Below, piece by piece: positions 17,998 to 27,406 of a stretch of DNA of 54,320 nucleotides (the first letter of the stretch is position 1; every line of letters begins with the position of its first letter). The position numbers were made by a program, and so were the translations under genes. The notes beneath the pieces are model-generated. The model saw only the letters and a program-made list of their open reading frames with translations. It did no database searches and had not been told where the DNA came from. The DNA is from Bacteroidales bacterium (GTDB taxonomy: Bacteria > Bacteroidota > Bacteroidia > Bacteroidales > VadinHA17): the NCBI GenBank assembly GCA_029932855.1, contig JAOZPG010000018.1:1-54320 (forward strand). The letters are read 5' to 3'.

Positions 17998-18708
17998 ATG
18001 AAAGAAATTAAACGTATCCTTTTAAAACTAAGTGGTGAAGCTCTTATGGGAGAAAAATCACATGGCATTGATCCTCATATTCTCAGCTCATACTGTAAAG
18101 AAATTAGAGATATACATAAACATGGTATTGAAACAGGGATAGTAATTGGTGGCGGGAATATATTCAGGGGAATACAGGGAGAAAAAGATGGGCTCGACAG
18201 GGTTCCCGGTGATCAGATGGGTATGCTGGCAACCGTAATAAACGGACTTGCATTACAATCGGGTTTTGAATCATTGGGAATAAGATCAAGACTGCTTACT
18301 GCAATAAAAATGACACCAGTGGGTGAGGGCTATTCCCCGCTTAAAGCCAGGAATGCTCTTGAAGCAGAAGAAATAGTAATTTTAACCGCAGGCACAGGAA
18401 ATCCTTATTTTACTACCGATAGTGCTGCTGCATTAAGGGCCCTTGAAATAAAAGCCGATGTTTTATTAAAAGGAACACGTGTTGATGGTGTTTATAATAT
18501 GGATCCTGAGACTAATCCCGAAGCAACTAAATACGATGTAATAAGCTTTGATGAAGCCTACCGGAATGATTTGAAAATTATGGACCTTACTGCATTTACA
18601 TTATGCCGGGAGAATAAACTCCCCCTTATAGTTTTCAATATGAATACTCCGGGCAATCTTACAAAAATAGTCAGTGGAAATAATCCCGGGACCTATGTTC
18701 ATTATTAA
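17998..18708 (+). CDS. pyrH: Uridylate kinase (UMP kinase)
   Basis: 236 residues from the ATG at 17998 (MKEIKRILLKLSGEALMGEK); the longer frame to 17944 uses a TTG and adds residues without family support. Motifs: LKLSGEAL (ATP phosphate binding), GIVIGGGNIFRG, DQMGMLATVINGLAL, and TAGTGNPYFTTDSAAALRA, all typical of bacterial UMP kinases. It phosphorylates UMP to UDP and is normally allosterically controlled by GTP and UTP. It sits between tsf and frr, a very conserved neighbourhood. Confidence 0.97.
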   Translation: MKEIKRILLKLSGEALMGEKSHGIDPHILSSYCKEIRDIHKHGIETGIVIGGGNIFRGIQGEKDGLDRVPGDQMGMLATVINGLALQSGFESLGIRSRLLTAIKMTPVGEGYSPLKARNALEAEEIVILTAGTGNPYFTTDSAAALRALEIKADVLLKGTRVDGVYNMDPETNPEATKYDVISFDEAYRNDLKIMDLTAFTLCRENKLPLIVFNMNTPGNLTKIVSGNNPGTYVHY

Positions 18709-18724
18709 TGTCCTGTCCTGCGGA

Positions 18725-18755
18725 TTTGATAATTTTGCCTAAATTCATACTTTTG
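18725..18755 (+). promoter_or_regulatory. Bacteroidota-type promoter of frr
   Basis: TTTG at 18725-18728, exactly 19 nt, then TACTTTTG at 18748-18755: a near-perfect match to TTTG-N19-TAnnTTTG. It lies in the 80-bp gap after pyrH, so frr has its own promoter. Confidence 0.8.
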
Positions 18756-18788
18756 TTTAAAACTGCTATTTATCCAAAACTCTGAATC

Positions 18789-19352
18789 ATGGAAGAAGAA
18801 GTTCAAATGTATATGGAGGAAACTGAAGACAGGATGAAGAATTCAATTTTACATCTTGAAGGCCAACTTGCAAAGATCAGGGCCGGAAAAGCCAGTCCCG
18901 GAATGCTGGATGGTATCACGATAGATTATTATGGTACTGATACTCCCCTTAACCAACTTGCTAATATTAATACTCCTGATCCAAAAACAATTCAGGTACA
19001 AGCATGGGAAAAAAATCTCCTGGGAACTATAGAAAAAGCTATTCTTGCTGCCAACATTGGCTTAAACCCCATGAATAACGGTGAAGTTATACATATAAGC
19101 GTTCCTCCACTTACAGAAGAACGCCGCTTACAGCTGGTTAAGCAAGCCAAATCTGAAGGAGAGGACACAAAAGTAAGTATAAGAAATACCAGGAAATGGG
19201 CTAATGACGAATTCAAAAAGCTCAAAGAAGAAGGCCTTTCAGAAGATCGCCAAAAAAGAGCTGAAGAAGAAGTGCAGACATTTACTGATAACTACTCAAA
19301 AAAAGTCGACGAGCTGATCTTAGCAAAAGAAAAAGATATACTTACTATTTAA
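18789..19352 (+). CDS. frr: Ribosome recycling factor
   Basis: 187 residues, the normal length. It shows the family's RAGKASPGMLDGITIDYYGT segment, the TPLNQLANI strand, VPPLTEERRLQLVKQAK and the basic IRNTRKWANDEFKKL helix. It acts with EF-G to split the post-termination ribosome. Just past the stop (19351-19371) AAACAGT/ACTGTTT can form a weak hairpin between frr and the convergent penicillin-acylase-like gene. Confidence 0.97.
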   Translation: MEEEVQMYMEETEDRMKNSILHLEGQLAKIRAGKASPGMLDGITIDYYGTDTPLNQLANINTPDPKTIQVQAWEKNLLGTIEKAILAANIGLNPMNNGEVIHISVPPLTEERRLQLVKQAKSEGEDTKVSIRNTRKWANDEFKKLKEEGLSEDRQKRAEEEVQTFTDNYSKKVDELILAKEKDILTI

Positions 19353-19410
19353 ACAGTTAGCTACACTGTTTTAATACAATAGTCAAACAATCCTACTTCC
19401 AGAACTAGTC

Positions 19411-21819
19411 TTATTTAGCCTGAGGTAAGAATTTCCCAGTATATCTTACTCTTTTCATTAGCTCATCCTTACTAAACGGATCTGCATGATATTCATAATT
19501 CAGATACATATCAAGCTGATCGAGATAATGCTTACTTGCAGGAATACCCGACTCTCCTGTGGGAATGATTGTCTGTGATCTGTCCCAGTCAGCAAGATCA
19601 AAAATATGCCTGTGAGATGCACCATGATTTGCACTATAAGGATCTGCAAACGAATATGAATAAGGACTAACCGTATGAAAACTGCCTCCAACCGGATATG
19701 GCCCCCTGTTAAGACTGAACACACGATCAAGTAATTTTACTTTTCCCAGTGGATGAGCCATGGTAAACTGGTGAATATTTCCCCACTGCCAGCTAGCAAC
19801 TTCATCTCCGTTTTGTTCAGCAAGATCATTTATCACCTGCTTATAACTTTTAAGTACAATATCTGCGAAATCCTCTTTAATATTTTCAGTACTTACATCA
19901 TCACACCACAAGGGATCCTTCTTATCCCAGAAGTTCTCCATAAAGCCTCTTACAAATGTTTTGTTAGCCCTATATTCCTCGAAAAGATCATCACTAAGAT
20001 CATCACTAATTATATTTACAAGCAGTTTATGATAAAGAGATTCAAATATCAGCGCAGCAGCACTGCCTGAACCATAATTTGCATCCCATTCATTTAAAAG
20101 CTGTAATCCTTGCTCCTCAACAGAATTTAGCTCCGATATATTTAAAACATCAAGTATATCCGGCAGAAAACTTGCAGGCATTAATGAATTCTGATCTGCC
20201 TGCATTTTCTTAAAATCATCTATCGATAATTTTTCTTTTTCTTCAAGCATCTGCACTATCCTTCTATATCTGTATCCCTGAGCAAAACGGGAACCTATAT
20301 AATAAGGATAGTTCTCATCAACCGATTTATTATTAGCAGATGCAACATAAGCCCTTTCGGGATTATATTCATGCGGCATCTCTTCAAAAGGGACTATTCC
20401 TTTCCAGTCGTATTTATCTGTTTGCCCCGGCTTTACAAGATATGCTTCACCTTCCCTTATTGGCAAACCACCTGCTGCATACATTCCAATATTACCTTCA
20501 ATATCTGCATAAACAATATTCTGACCCAGGTCTGTAAATGATTTTAAAGCCTCCTTGAACTCATTCCAGTTTTTGGCTCTGTTTAATTCACATATTGTAA
20601 GACAGGCATTACCATATTCATAGCCCATCCACCTCATGGATATCGATTGTTCAATATCCTTAAATCCTGAAACTATAGGTCCCCTGTGGGTAAACCTGTT
20701 TGTAACCACCACTGAATCCCCTCCCTTAATATGAATTACTTCCTCCCTGACTTTCATGCCGGTCCACTTTCCCATAAAGAAATACTCATTTGGATTCTCA
20801 GGATTTATCTTTTCAAGATATAGGTCTATATCATCAACACTTATGTTGGTCATGCCCCAGGCAATATTTTCATTATGGCCTGCAACAATAAATGGTGCAC
20901 CCGGAACAACAAGTCCGGTAACATTTAATTTCCCTTCAACCACCTGGTGTATCTGATACCATATACCCGGAGCACTTAGTCCTAAATGCATATCATTAGC
21001 CATAAGTGGCATTCCTGTCTCTGACTTAGCACCTGAAACAGCCCAGTTGTTGCTTCCCAGGAACACTTTAAGTCCCAGATCATCTAATCTCTTATCCGCT
21101 TCCAGAAGGGAAGTTTCATCATTTAAGAGACTTTCCTTCAGATCGAAACCGGGATAGACAACTGCTTTTTTACTTGAGTACTCAGGAATAAGCAAGCTGG
21201 CTTTTTCCTGTCCCAGCTCTTGAATAATTTTATAAAGCAATGTCTCAATTGAATAATTTCCTCCTGCAAGATCCCAGGCCATATACCCAACAGCATTAAG
21301 GGTATGCTCTGCCTCCCATTTATCGGGTTCATAATTAAGTATTGCAAACTCAGGGGGCAGCTTGTGGTTATTTTGTTCCAGGTACATGTTCACCCCACGT
21401 GTAAATGCTTCAACCATCCTGCATTTTTCCTCCGTACATTCATTAAGCATCCTTTTTGACTTTTCTCCTATCCGCAGGCTACGCAACAATTGATCAGTCT
21501 TTACAAAATCCTCACCAAATATTTCCGACAGTCTCCCTTGTGTGGCTCTGCGTATCAGGTCCATCTGCCACATTCTGTCCTGGGCCATTACATAGCCTGT
21601 AGCCATATACATATCCAGCTCATTTTTTGCATAAATATGAGGTATTGCAAATGAGTCACGATATACTATTACTTCATCCTTCAAACCATCAATGATTATT
21701 TCAGAATTATAATCAGGAAGGCCTGATGTTGCAATATTTCTTACCAGGAAGTAAGCCCCGGTCAGTATCACTAAAACAATTACAAAAAAAAGTTTAAAAA
21801 AGCGTTTAGATCTGTTCAT
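19411..21819 (-). CDS. Penicillin acylase family (Ntn-hydrolase) protein
   Basis: An 802-residue precursor of the penicillin/cephalosporin/acyl-homoserine-lactone acylase family (S45). Residues about 8-27 form a hydrophobic signal or anchor, so it should act in the periplasm. The alpha-chain region ends near residue 255. The new N-terminal nucleophile is Ser256 in LGSNNWAVSG, where self-cleavage would occur. Downstream are MANDMHLGLSAPGIWYQIH, HNENIAWGMTN and a late HQFTMAHPLG region, all family features. It cleaves amide bonds of N-acyl compounds; the real substrate (AHL, peptide or cell-wall fragment) is unknown. It lies 4 bp after the OmpA-like lipoprotein gene, so they form an operon. Confidence 0.9.
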   Translation of the reverse strand: MNRSKRFFKLFFVIVLVILTGAYFLVRNIATSGLPDYNSEIIIDGLKDEVIVYRDSFAIPHIYAKNELDMYMATGYVMAQDRMWQMDLIRRATQGRLSEIFGEDFVKTDQLLRSLRIGEKSKRMLNECTEEKCRMVEAFTRGVNMYLEQNNHKLPPEFAILNYEPDKWEAEHTLNAVGYMAWDLAGGNYSIETLLYKIIQELGQEKASLLIPEYSSKKAVVYPGFDLKESLLNDETSLLEADKRLDDLGLKVFLGSNNWAVSGAKSETGMPLMANDMHLGLSAPGIWYQIHQVVEGKLNVTGLVVPGAPFIVAGHNENIAWGMTNISVDDIDLYLEKINPENPNEYFFMGKWTGMKVREEVIHIKGGDSVVVTNRFTHRGPIVSGFKDIEQSISMRWMGYEYGNACLTICELNRAKNWNEFKEALKSFTDLGQNIVYADIEGNIGMYAAGGLPIREGEAYLVKPGQTDKYDWKGIVPFEEMPHEYNPERAYVASANNKSVDENYPYYIGSRFAQGYRYRRIVQMLEEKEKLSIDDFKKMQADQNSLMPASFLPDILDVLNISELNSVEEQGLQLLNEWDANYGSGSAAALIFESLYHKLLVNIISDDLSDDLFEEYRANKTFVRGFMENFWDKKDPLWCDDVSTENIKEDFADIVLKSYKQVINDLAEQNGDEVASWQWGNIHQFTMAHPLGKVKLLDRVFSLNRGPYPVGGSFHTVSPYSYSFADPYSANHGASHRHIFDLADWDRSQTIIPTGESGIPASKHYLDQLDMYLNYEYHADPFSKDELMKRVRYTGKFLPQAK

Positions 21820-21823
21820 GTTT

Positions 21824-22831
21824 TTAATAGTTCTTTATTATATTATATAATTCATCAAGATCGGGTGTAAGTATTATCTCTGTTCTTCTGTTTTTCTGTC
21901 TTGCCTGTGCAGTATTTGCGGTATCTACTGGATAGAATTCTCCTCTTCCTGCTGCAGTAACTCTTTTTGGATCAATATCGGGATCCTTAAGTAATATTCT
22001 CACAATTGAAGTAGCTCTTTTAACGCTCAGATCCCAGTTATCCTTAATCTGCCCTCCATTACTCCTGAAAGGAACATTATCCGTATGTCCTTCAACAACT
22101 ACATGAATATCTTTATTCTTCCCCAATACCCTGCTAAGATTTTTTATAGCTTGAACACCCCTGGGATCAACAGAGTAGCTGCCTGTCTGGAATAATAATT
22201 TCTCATCCATTGAGACATAAACCTTACCATGTCTCTGGCTGATGGTAAGTCCGTTATTTTCAAATCCCAGTAAAGCATCCGACACTCTTTCTTTAAGCTC
22301 TGTCATCATTATTTCTTTTTGCTTTAGGGCCGTCTCAAGCTCCCTGAGTCTTTCATTTCGCTTTTCAACTTCATATTGCATCTCTTCAAGATTTCTTTTC
22401 TTTTCATTAACCGACCTTTCAAGTATCCTTAACTCATCTTCTCTGATTTGCAAATCTTCCTGTGTTGCCTGTAATTGTGTCAGCAATCTCCTTGTTTCAC
22501 GATTACTCCCCCTTGCCAGTTCTTCCTGGGCCACCTGCAGATCGTTATAATCTCTCTTTAATAGCTGATATTCATTCTCAAGTTTCTTGAATTCCTTTTC
22601 CTTGACCTCCTTATTTGATATCAGGTCTTTCAACTCCTCTTCAATCGATTTTAACTGCGATTCATATTCAGTATTGCTTACTGTAAGCTTCTGATTCTCT
22701 GCCTTAAGCATATCTCTTTCATCTTCAAGCTTTTGATTTTGCTCCTGAACATCATTAAACTGTCTTGAAGAAACACAGGAAAAAAGTAGTCCTGTAATAA
22801 CGATAACTCCTGTAATACTTATTCTTTTCAC
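21824..22831 (-). CDS. OmpA family lipoprotein with long coiled coil
   Basis: A 335-residue protein. A lipoprotein signal ends in LLFSC with Cys19 as the lipid-attachment residue. Residues about 27-185 are a continuous coiled coil rich in Glu, Lys, Leu and Arg. Residues about 205-330 are an OmpA/MotB-type peptidoglycan-binding domain, with VVEGHTDNVPF, NWDLSVKRATSIVRIL, RVTAAGRGEFYPV and QKNRRTEIIL. It would span from the outer membrane to the peptidoglycan. It precedes the penicillin-acylase-like gene by 4 bp on the same strand. Confidence 0.9.
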   Translation of the reverse strand: MKRISITGVIVITGLLFSCVSSRQFNDVQEQNQKLEDERDMLKAENQKLTVSNTEYESQLKSIEEELKDLISNKEVKEKEFKKLENEYQLLKRDYNDLQVAQEELARGSNRETRRLLTQLQATQEDLQIREDELRILERSVNEKKRNLEEMQYEVEKRNERLRELETALKQKEIMMTELKERVSDALLGFENNGLTISQRHGKVYVSMDEKLLFQTGSYSVDPRGVQAIKNLSRVLGKNKDIHVVVEGHTDNVPFRSNGGQIKDNWDLSVKRATSIVRILLKDPDIDPKRVTAAGRGEFYPVDTANTAQARQKNRRTEIILTPDLDELYNIIKNY

Positions 22832-23163
22832 TAGAATATATTTTAGTTATTTAATTAGCTTCGCCAAGTTCGCAAATCCGGTTCTTTTTCTCTTGTAATA
22901 ATAATAAAAATATTATCATGGACACTTCACATAATACGTTTTGTATAATTGTTCCAATTTTTTGACCTTAGTTTTATTGAAATAAATATAATTCTATTTT
23001 TGAAATCCCATGAACAGATAGTATTTCATTATTTTGTATAATATAATTATCAGCAATAAAAATTAAATATCACCTTTCTAATTACTCTTATTATACTCCC
23101 TTAAGGGATAATTTTTATTTGTATCTTTACAGGTTATAAAACCAGTAAGTATTTGACAGAGAA
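22832..23163. other. Intergenic region between divergent OmpA-like gene and dxs
   Basis: 332 bp of very AT-rich DNA between divergent genes. The only element I can point to is TATCTTTA at 23122-23129, close to the TAnnTTTG -7 box and 35 bp before dxs; no clear -33 TTG lies in front of it. I see no gene, RNA or repeat here. Confidence 0.5.
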
Positions 23164-25089
23164 ATGTCTGAGACCAGCAACATATCCTTATTAAATCAGA
23201 TATCGGAACCGGCTGACCTGCGGAAGCTCAAAAAAGAAGATCTCCAGCAGCTAAGTAATGAACTGCGTGAATTCATTATTGATATCTTAAGTAATAATAG
23301 TGGCCATTTTGGTGCCAGTCTTGGGGTTATAGAGTTAACTGTTGCTTTGCATTATGTTTTTAATACCCCTTACGATCAGATAGTGTGGGATGTGGGTCAC
23401 CAGGCCTATGGTCATAAGATTCTTACCGGGAGAAGAGATGTGTTTCATACAAACAGGAAATACAAAGGAATAAGCGGCTTTCCCAAAAGATCTGAAAGCG
23501 AATACGATGCTTTTGGAGTCGGGCATTCATCTACATCCATATCTGCAGCACTTGGTATGGCCGTTGCTGCAGCAAAGAAAAATGAAGACAGGCAGGTTAT
23601 AGCTATTATTGGTGATGGAGCCCTTACAGCCGGTCTTGCCTTTGAGGGACTAAATAATGCAGGTATTGAGAACACCAATCTTCTTGTTATTCTGAATGAC
23701 AACAAAATGGCCATTGATCCAAATGTTGGTGCACTTAAAGAATACCTGCTTGATATAACAACATCCCCGGCATACAACAAACTAAAGGATGATGTCTGGA
23801 ATCTCCTTGGAAAGTTAAGCAAGCTCGGGCCCAGGACCCGTTCACTGGTTCAGCAACTTGAAAGCGGACTTAAGTCAACTATCCTCAAGCAGAGTAATAT
23901 GTTTGAAGCTCTTAACTTCAGGTATTTTGGTCCTGTTGACGGTCATGATATTAACCACCTGACACAGGTACTTAATGATCTTAAAAATATTTCCGGGCCT
24001 AAGCTCTTGCACTGCCTTACCACCAAGGGTAAAGGATTTAAGCAAGCTGAACTGAACCAGACTATTTTTCATGCACCGGGAAAATTTAACAAACAAACGG
24101 GTGAGATCCTGAAGGTAAAATACGATAAAGCCCAGCCTCCGCTGTACCAGGAGGTATTTGGAAAAACTATTCTTGAGCTTGCAGAAAAAAATGATAAGAT
24201 AATCGGTATTACACCTGCAATGCCTACCGGATCGTCTTTGAATATAATGATGGAAAAAATGCCTGACAGGGCATTTGATGTTGGGATTGCAGAACAACAT
24301 GCTGTAACTTTTTCGGCGGGACTTGCAACACAGGGTATGCAACCATTCTGTAATATCTATTCCACATTTATGCAAAGGGCTTATGATATGGTAATACATG
24401 ATGTAGCCCTTCAAAACCTGGATGTTGTTTTTTGTCTCGACAGGGGAGGGCTTGTCGGGGATGACGGAGCCACACATCATGGAGCTTTTGACCTGGCATA
24501 TCTCAGGGTAATACCAAATATTACGATCAGCGCTCCTATGGATGAAGAAGAAATGCGAAACCTTATGTATACTGCCCAACTTGGAGCTAAGGGACCCTTT
24601 TCAATAAGATATCCCAGGGGACGCGGTGTGATGGTTGACTGGAAAAAACCTTTTAAGGAACTCCCTGTTGGCAAGGGAAGGTTAATAAGCAAGGGTGATG
24701 ATATAGCTATTTTATCAATAGGCCATGCCGGAAATCTGGTAAAGGAAGCTGTTGATAAATTAAAAAAACAAAATATCCGTGTCACCCATTACGACATGAG
24801 ATTTCTTAAACCTATCGACGAAACAATACTGCATAAGGTAGCCGGGAAATTTAAACAGCTTATTACTGTTGAAGATGGAACTGTTACCGGCGGACTTGGT
24901 AGTGCCGTTCTTGAATTCTTCTCCGATAAGGGCTATTCAATGCCTGTTATAAGACTTGGCATTCCGGATAAGTTTATCGACCACGGGACACAGGCTGAAC
25001 TTTATAAAGAATGTGGCTTCGATCCTGAAAGCATTTATAATCTAACTCTTAAGCTACTTAGATCCAAACGGCTGTCACATGCAGGATAA
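23164..25089 (+). CDS. dxs: 1-deoxy-D-xylulose-5-phosphate synthase
   Basis: 641 residues, full family length. It condenses pyruvate and glyceraldehyde 3-phosphate in the first step of the MEP isoprenoid pathway, using thiamine diphosphate. The N-terminal part has DVGHQAYGHKILTGR and SGFPKRSESEYDAFGVGHSS. The ThDP/Mg motif GDGALTAGLAFEGLNN with its downstream N-DN is near residues 154-185. The middle part has DVGIAEQHAVTFSAGLA with the catalytic Glu, and the C-terminal transketolase domain ends normally. It is followed within 10 bp by a strong hairpin terminator. Confidence 0.98.
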   Translation: MSETSNISLLNQISEPADLRKLKKEDLQQLSNELREFIIDILSNNSGHFGASLGVIELTVALHYVFNTPYDQIVWDVGHQAYGHKILTGRRDVFHTNRKYKGISGFPKRSESEYDAFGVGHSSTSISAALGMAVAAAKKNEDRQVIAIIGDGALTAGLAFEGLNNAGIENTNLLVILNDNKMAIDPNVGALKEYLLDITTSPAYNKLKDDVWNLLGKLSKLGPRTRSLVQQLESGLKSTILKQSNMFEALNFRYFGPVDGHDINHLTQVLNDLKNISGPKLLHCLTTKGKGFKQAELNQTIFHAPGKFNKQTGEILKVKYDKAQPPLYQEVFGKTILELAEKNDKIIGITPAMPTGSSLNIMMEKMPDRAFDVGIAEQHAVTFSAGLATQGMQPFCNIYSTFMQRAYDMVIHDVALQNLDVVFCLDRGGLVGDDGATHHGAFDLAYLRVIPNITISAPMDEEEMRNLMYTAQLGAKGPFSIRYPRGRGVMVDWKKPFKELPVGKGRLISKGDDIAILSIGHAGNLVKEAVDKLKKQNIRVTHYDMRFLKPIDETILHKVAGKFKQLITVEDGTVTGGLGSAVLEFFSDKGYSMPVIRLGIPDKFIDHGTQAELYKECGFDPESIYNLTLKLLRSKRLSHAG

Positions 25090-25094
25090 TAATA

Positions 25095-25121
25095 ATAAAG
25101 CCGGGGAAACCCCGGCTTTAT
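25095..25121 (+). terminator. Strong terminator hairpin after dxs
   Basis: A perfect 12-bp stem ATAAAGCCGGGG / CCCCGGCTTTAT with a 3-nt AAA loop. It lies between the convergent dxs and ALDH genes. Its A-rich and T-rich flanks would let it work in both directions. Confidence 0.85.
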
Positions 25122-25165
25122 CAATATCTATATTTCCCTGATCAGGGGAATTTCAATTAAGATTT

Positions 25166-26722
25166 TTAAATATCAAATTTTATTCCCTGCGCCAAAGGTA
25201 ATTCTGTTCCATAATTAATGGTATTGGTCTGCCTTCTCATATAGGCTTTCCATGCATCAGACCCTGATTCTCTCCCCCCACCTGTGTCTTTTTCGCCACC
25301 AAAAGCACCACCTATCTCGGCTCCTGAAGTGCCAATATTTACATTGGCAATACCACAATCCGAACCGGCTACAGAAAGAAATTTCTCAGCTTCCCTGACA
25401 TTAAGAGTAAATATTGATGATGAAAGTCCCTGCGGCACATCATTATGAATATTAATCGCCTCATCTATGGTCTTAAATTTTAGCAGATACAGTATAGGGG
25501 CAAAAGTTTCTTCCTGAACGATCTTATAATGATTTTCTGCCTCAGCAATTGCAGGTTCAACATAATAATCCGAGCCATACTCTCCATTATTAAATAGCTT
25601 GCCACCATATACAATATTTCCCCCTTCTTCCTGAACTTTCTTAACGGCATGGCTAAATAATTCAACAGCAGAGCCGTCAATAACCGGACCAACAAGTGTG
25701 GCTTCGTCTGTGGGATCTCCTATTTTACTGCTTACCTGTTTGTAAGCATTAACCAGCCTTTCCTTAACATCCTCATAAATACTTTCATGAATTATAAGCC
25801 TCCTTGTTGAGGTACAGCGTTGTCCTGCGGTACCAACTGCGCCAAACACAATTGCAGGTATAGCCATATCAAGATCAGCACTTTCAGCAAGGATAATAGC
25901 ATTATTACCTCCAAGCTCCAGTATTGCCCTACCCAGCCTCTTACCAACAATACCTCCGACTCTCTGTCCCACTCTTGTTGATCCTGTGACTGAAAATAAA
26001 GGTATCCTCCTGTCCCCGGCAAAGTTGTCACCAAGCACAGATGATTTGGCAACCACCAGGTTAAACACACCCTCCGGCACATTATTATCTTTTAGCACTT
26101 TTTGAATGACCCTCATTGTTGCAATAGCCGTGAGCGGAGTTTTTGAACTTGGCTTCCACACAACAACATCGCCTGCAATAGCAGCTATCATTGAGTTCCA
26201 TGCCCATACAGCAACCGGAAAATTAAAAGAAGTAATAAGCCCAACAATCCCTACAGGATGATATTGGTCGTAAAGACGGTGACCGGGTCTTTCAGATTGC
26301 ATAGTATAACCATTAAGAAGGCGTGCCTGCCCTACGGCAAAATCACAAATATCAATCATTTCCTGTACCTCTCCCTTACCTTCCTGAAATATCTTCCCCA
26401 TCTCCATACTCACCAGCATACTCAGGTCTTCTTTTGCCTCACGCAAAGCTAAGCCTATCTGCCTGACTATTTCTCCCCTATGTGGTGCCGGCATTAATCT
26501 CCAGACCTTAAAAGCCTCCGAGGCCTTATCCATTACCATCTCGTAATCATCAACAGTAGCTGTTTTTACTTTTCCTAAAACACTACCATCAACCGGGGAT
26601 TCTGATGCGGATATTGCCCCTTCTGTATCGAACCATTCCGTTCCGGTTGTAACTCCCGGGTTCACATCACTTATGCCCAGGTTTTTTAAAACTTCCTTGA
26701 ATCTAATATTTACAGCTTCCAT
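25166..26722 (-). CDS. ALDH7-type aldehyde dehydrogenase (alpha-aminoadipic semialdehyde dehydrogenase-like)
   Basis: 518 residues from the ATG at 26722 ([17 protein letters not shown]); the frame open to 26848 adds residues that overlap its own promoter. The NAD site [10 protein letters not shown], catalytic Glu in [10 protein letters not shown], and nucleophile Cys in [12 protein letters not shown] are present. The tail [20 protein letters not shown] and [18 protein letters not shown] is diagnostic of family 7 (antiquitin), which oxidises alpha-aminoadipic semialdehyde in lysine breakdown and also betaine aldehyde. No other lysine-degradation genes are close. It runs convergent to dxs and divergent to the tRNA gene. 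Confidence 0.92.
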   Translation of the reverse strand: MEAVNIRFKEVLKNLGISDVNPGVTTGTEWFDTEGAISASESPVDGSVLGKVKTATVDDYEMVMDKASEAFKVWRLMPAPHRGEIVRQIGLALREAKEDLSMLVSMEMGKIFQEGKGEVQEMIDICDFAVGQARLLNGYTMQSERPGHRLYDQYHPVGIVGLITSFNFPVAVWAWNSMIAAIAGDVVVWKPSSKTPLTAIATMRVIQKVLKDNNVPEGVFNLVVAKSSVLGDNFAGDRRIPLFSVTGSTRVGQRVGGIVGKRLGRAILELGGNNAIILAESADLDMAIPAIVFGAVGTAGQRCTSTRRLIIHESIYEDVKERLVNAYKQVSSKIGDPTDEATLVGPVIDGSAVELFSHAVKKVQEEGGNIVYGGKLFNNGEYGSDYYVEPAIAEAENHYKIVQEETFAPILYLLKFKTIDEAINIHNDVPQGLSSSIFTLNVREAEKFLSVAGSDCGIANVNIGTSGAEIGGAFGGEKDTGGGRESGSDAWKAYMRRQTNTINYGTELPLAQGIKFDI

Positions 26723-26755
26723 GTTCTTAATAATTAATTTATGATAATGATTCTG

Positions 26756-26783
26756 CAAAAGTAAAAAGATCTGTGAAAGCAAA
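26756..26783 (-). promoter_or_regulatory. Probable promoter of the ALDH7 gene
   Basis: On the minus strand TACTTTTG (26763 to 26756) matches TAnnTTTG exactly. TTTG (26783 to 26780) lies 16 nt upstream, slightly short of the usual spacing. The box is 34 bp before the ATG at 26722 and supports that start. Confidence 0.55.
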
Positions 26784-26817
26784 AGATAACAAAAGTCAAT
26801 ATTTAAAGTAAAAATTG

Positions 26818-26825
26818 TATTTTTG
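26818..26825 (+). promoter_or_regulatory. -7 box of the tRNA-Leu promoter
   Basis: TATTTTTG, an exact TAnnTTTG match, lies 24 bp before the tRNA 5' end. I see no good TTG at the -33 position, so only the -7 element is called. Confidence 0.55.
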
Positions 26826-26848
26826 CCCTCTGTTTCGTTAAAAACCAT

Positions 26849-26932
26849 GCCCAGGTGGCGGAATTGGTAGACGCGCTGGTCTCAAACACCAGTGGTAGCA
26901 ATACCGTGCCGGTTCGACCCCGGCTCTGGGTA
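26849..26932 (+). tRNA. tRNA-Leu (anticodon CAA)
   Basis: 84-nt class II tRNA. The acceptor GCCCAGG (26849-26855) pairs with TCTGGGT (26925-26931), with a G-U first pair. The anticodon stem CTGGT/ACCAG encloses the loop CTCAAAC, giving anticodon CAA, which reads UUG. The long variable arm (26893-26907) contains GGTA/TACC. The T arm is GCCGG-TTCGACC-CCGGC. CCA is not encoded. A dCMP deaminase ATG begins only 9 nt after the discriminator base. Confidence 0.96.
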
Positions 26933-26941
26933 CAATAAAAA

Positions 26942-27406
26942 ATGAAAACACACATTACTCAGCCTTACGGCAAAAGACAGTTACAATTTGACAAGAGGTA
27001 TCTTGAAATGGCAAGTACCTGGGCAAAAAACTCCTACTGTAAACGCAGGAAAGTTGGTGCATTGATAGTAAAAGACCGGATGATAATCTCTGATGGTTAC
27101 AATGGCACCCCGCAAGGCTTTGAAAATGTTTGCGAGGATGAAGCCGGAAATACAAAAAATTATGTACTCCATGCCGAGGCCAATGCAATCACCAAGGTTG
27201 CAAAGTCAAACAACAGCAGTGAGGGATCCACCCTCTATGTAACATCCTCTCCCTGCATGGAATGTGCAAAGCTTATAATACAGTCGGGAATATTAAGAGT
27301 GGTTTTTTCTGAAAAATACAGGATAGAAGACGGGATTGAGTTGCTAAAAAAGGCAGGGATCGAAATTGTTCACCTGGAGTTAAGAAACAAGGAGCATGAA
27401 TTATAA
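26942..27406 (+). CDS. Deoxycytidylate (dCMP) deaminase family protein
   Basis: 154 residues. The zinc-dependent deaminase signature is HAEANAI (His and catalytic Glu, around residues 79-85) and SPCMECAKLIIQSG (two Cys ligands around residues 105-108). The N-terminal FDKRYLEMASTWAKNSYCKRRKVGA and NGTPQGFENVCED segments match ComEB-type dCMP deaminases, which make dUMP for thymidylate synthesis. It starts 9 nt after the tRNA and overlaps the protease gene by 11 bp, so tRNA, deaminase and protease are probably one transcript. Confidence 0.92.
   Translation: MKTHITQPYGKRQLQFDKRYLEMASTWAKNSYCKRRKVGALIVKDRMIISDGYNGTPQGFENVCEDEAGNTKNYVLHAEANAITKVAKSNNSSEGSTLYVTSSPCMECAKLIIQSGILRVVFSEKYRIEDGIELLKKAGIEIVHLELRNKEHEL

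Noticed and set aside
23875-24579. 234-residue open frame antisense to dxs
   Set aside because: It lies wholly inside the well-conserved dxs gene, has no recognisable motif and a His/Cys-rich composition typical of an antisense shadow.
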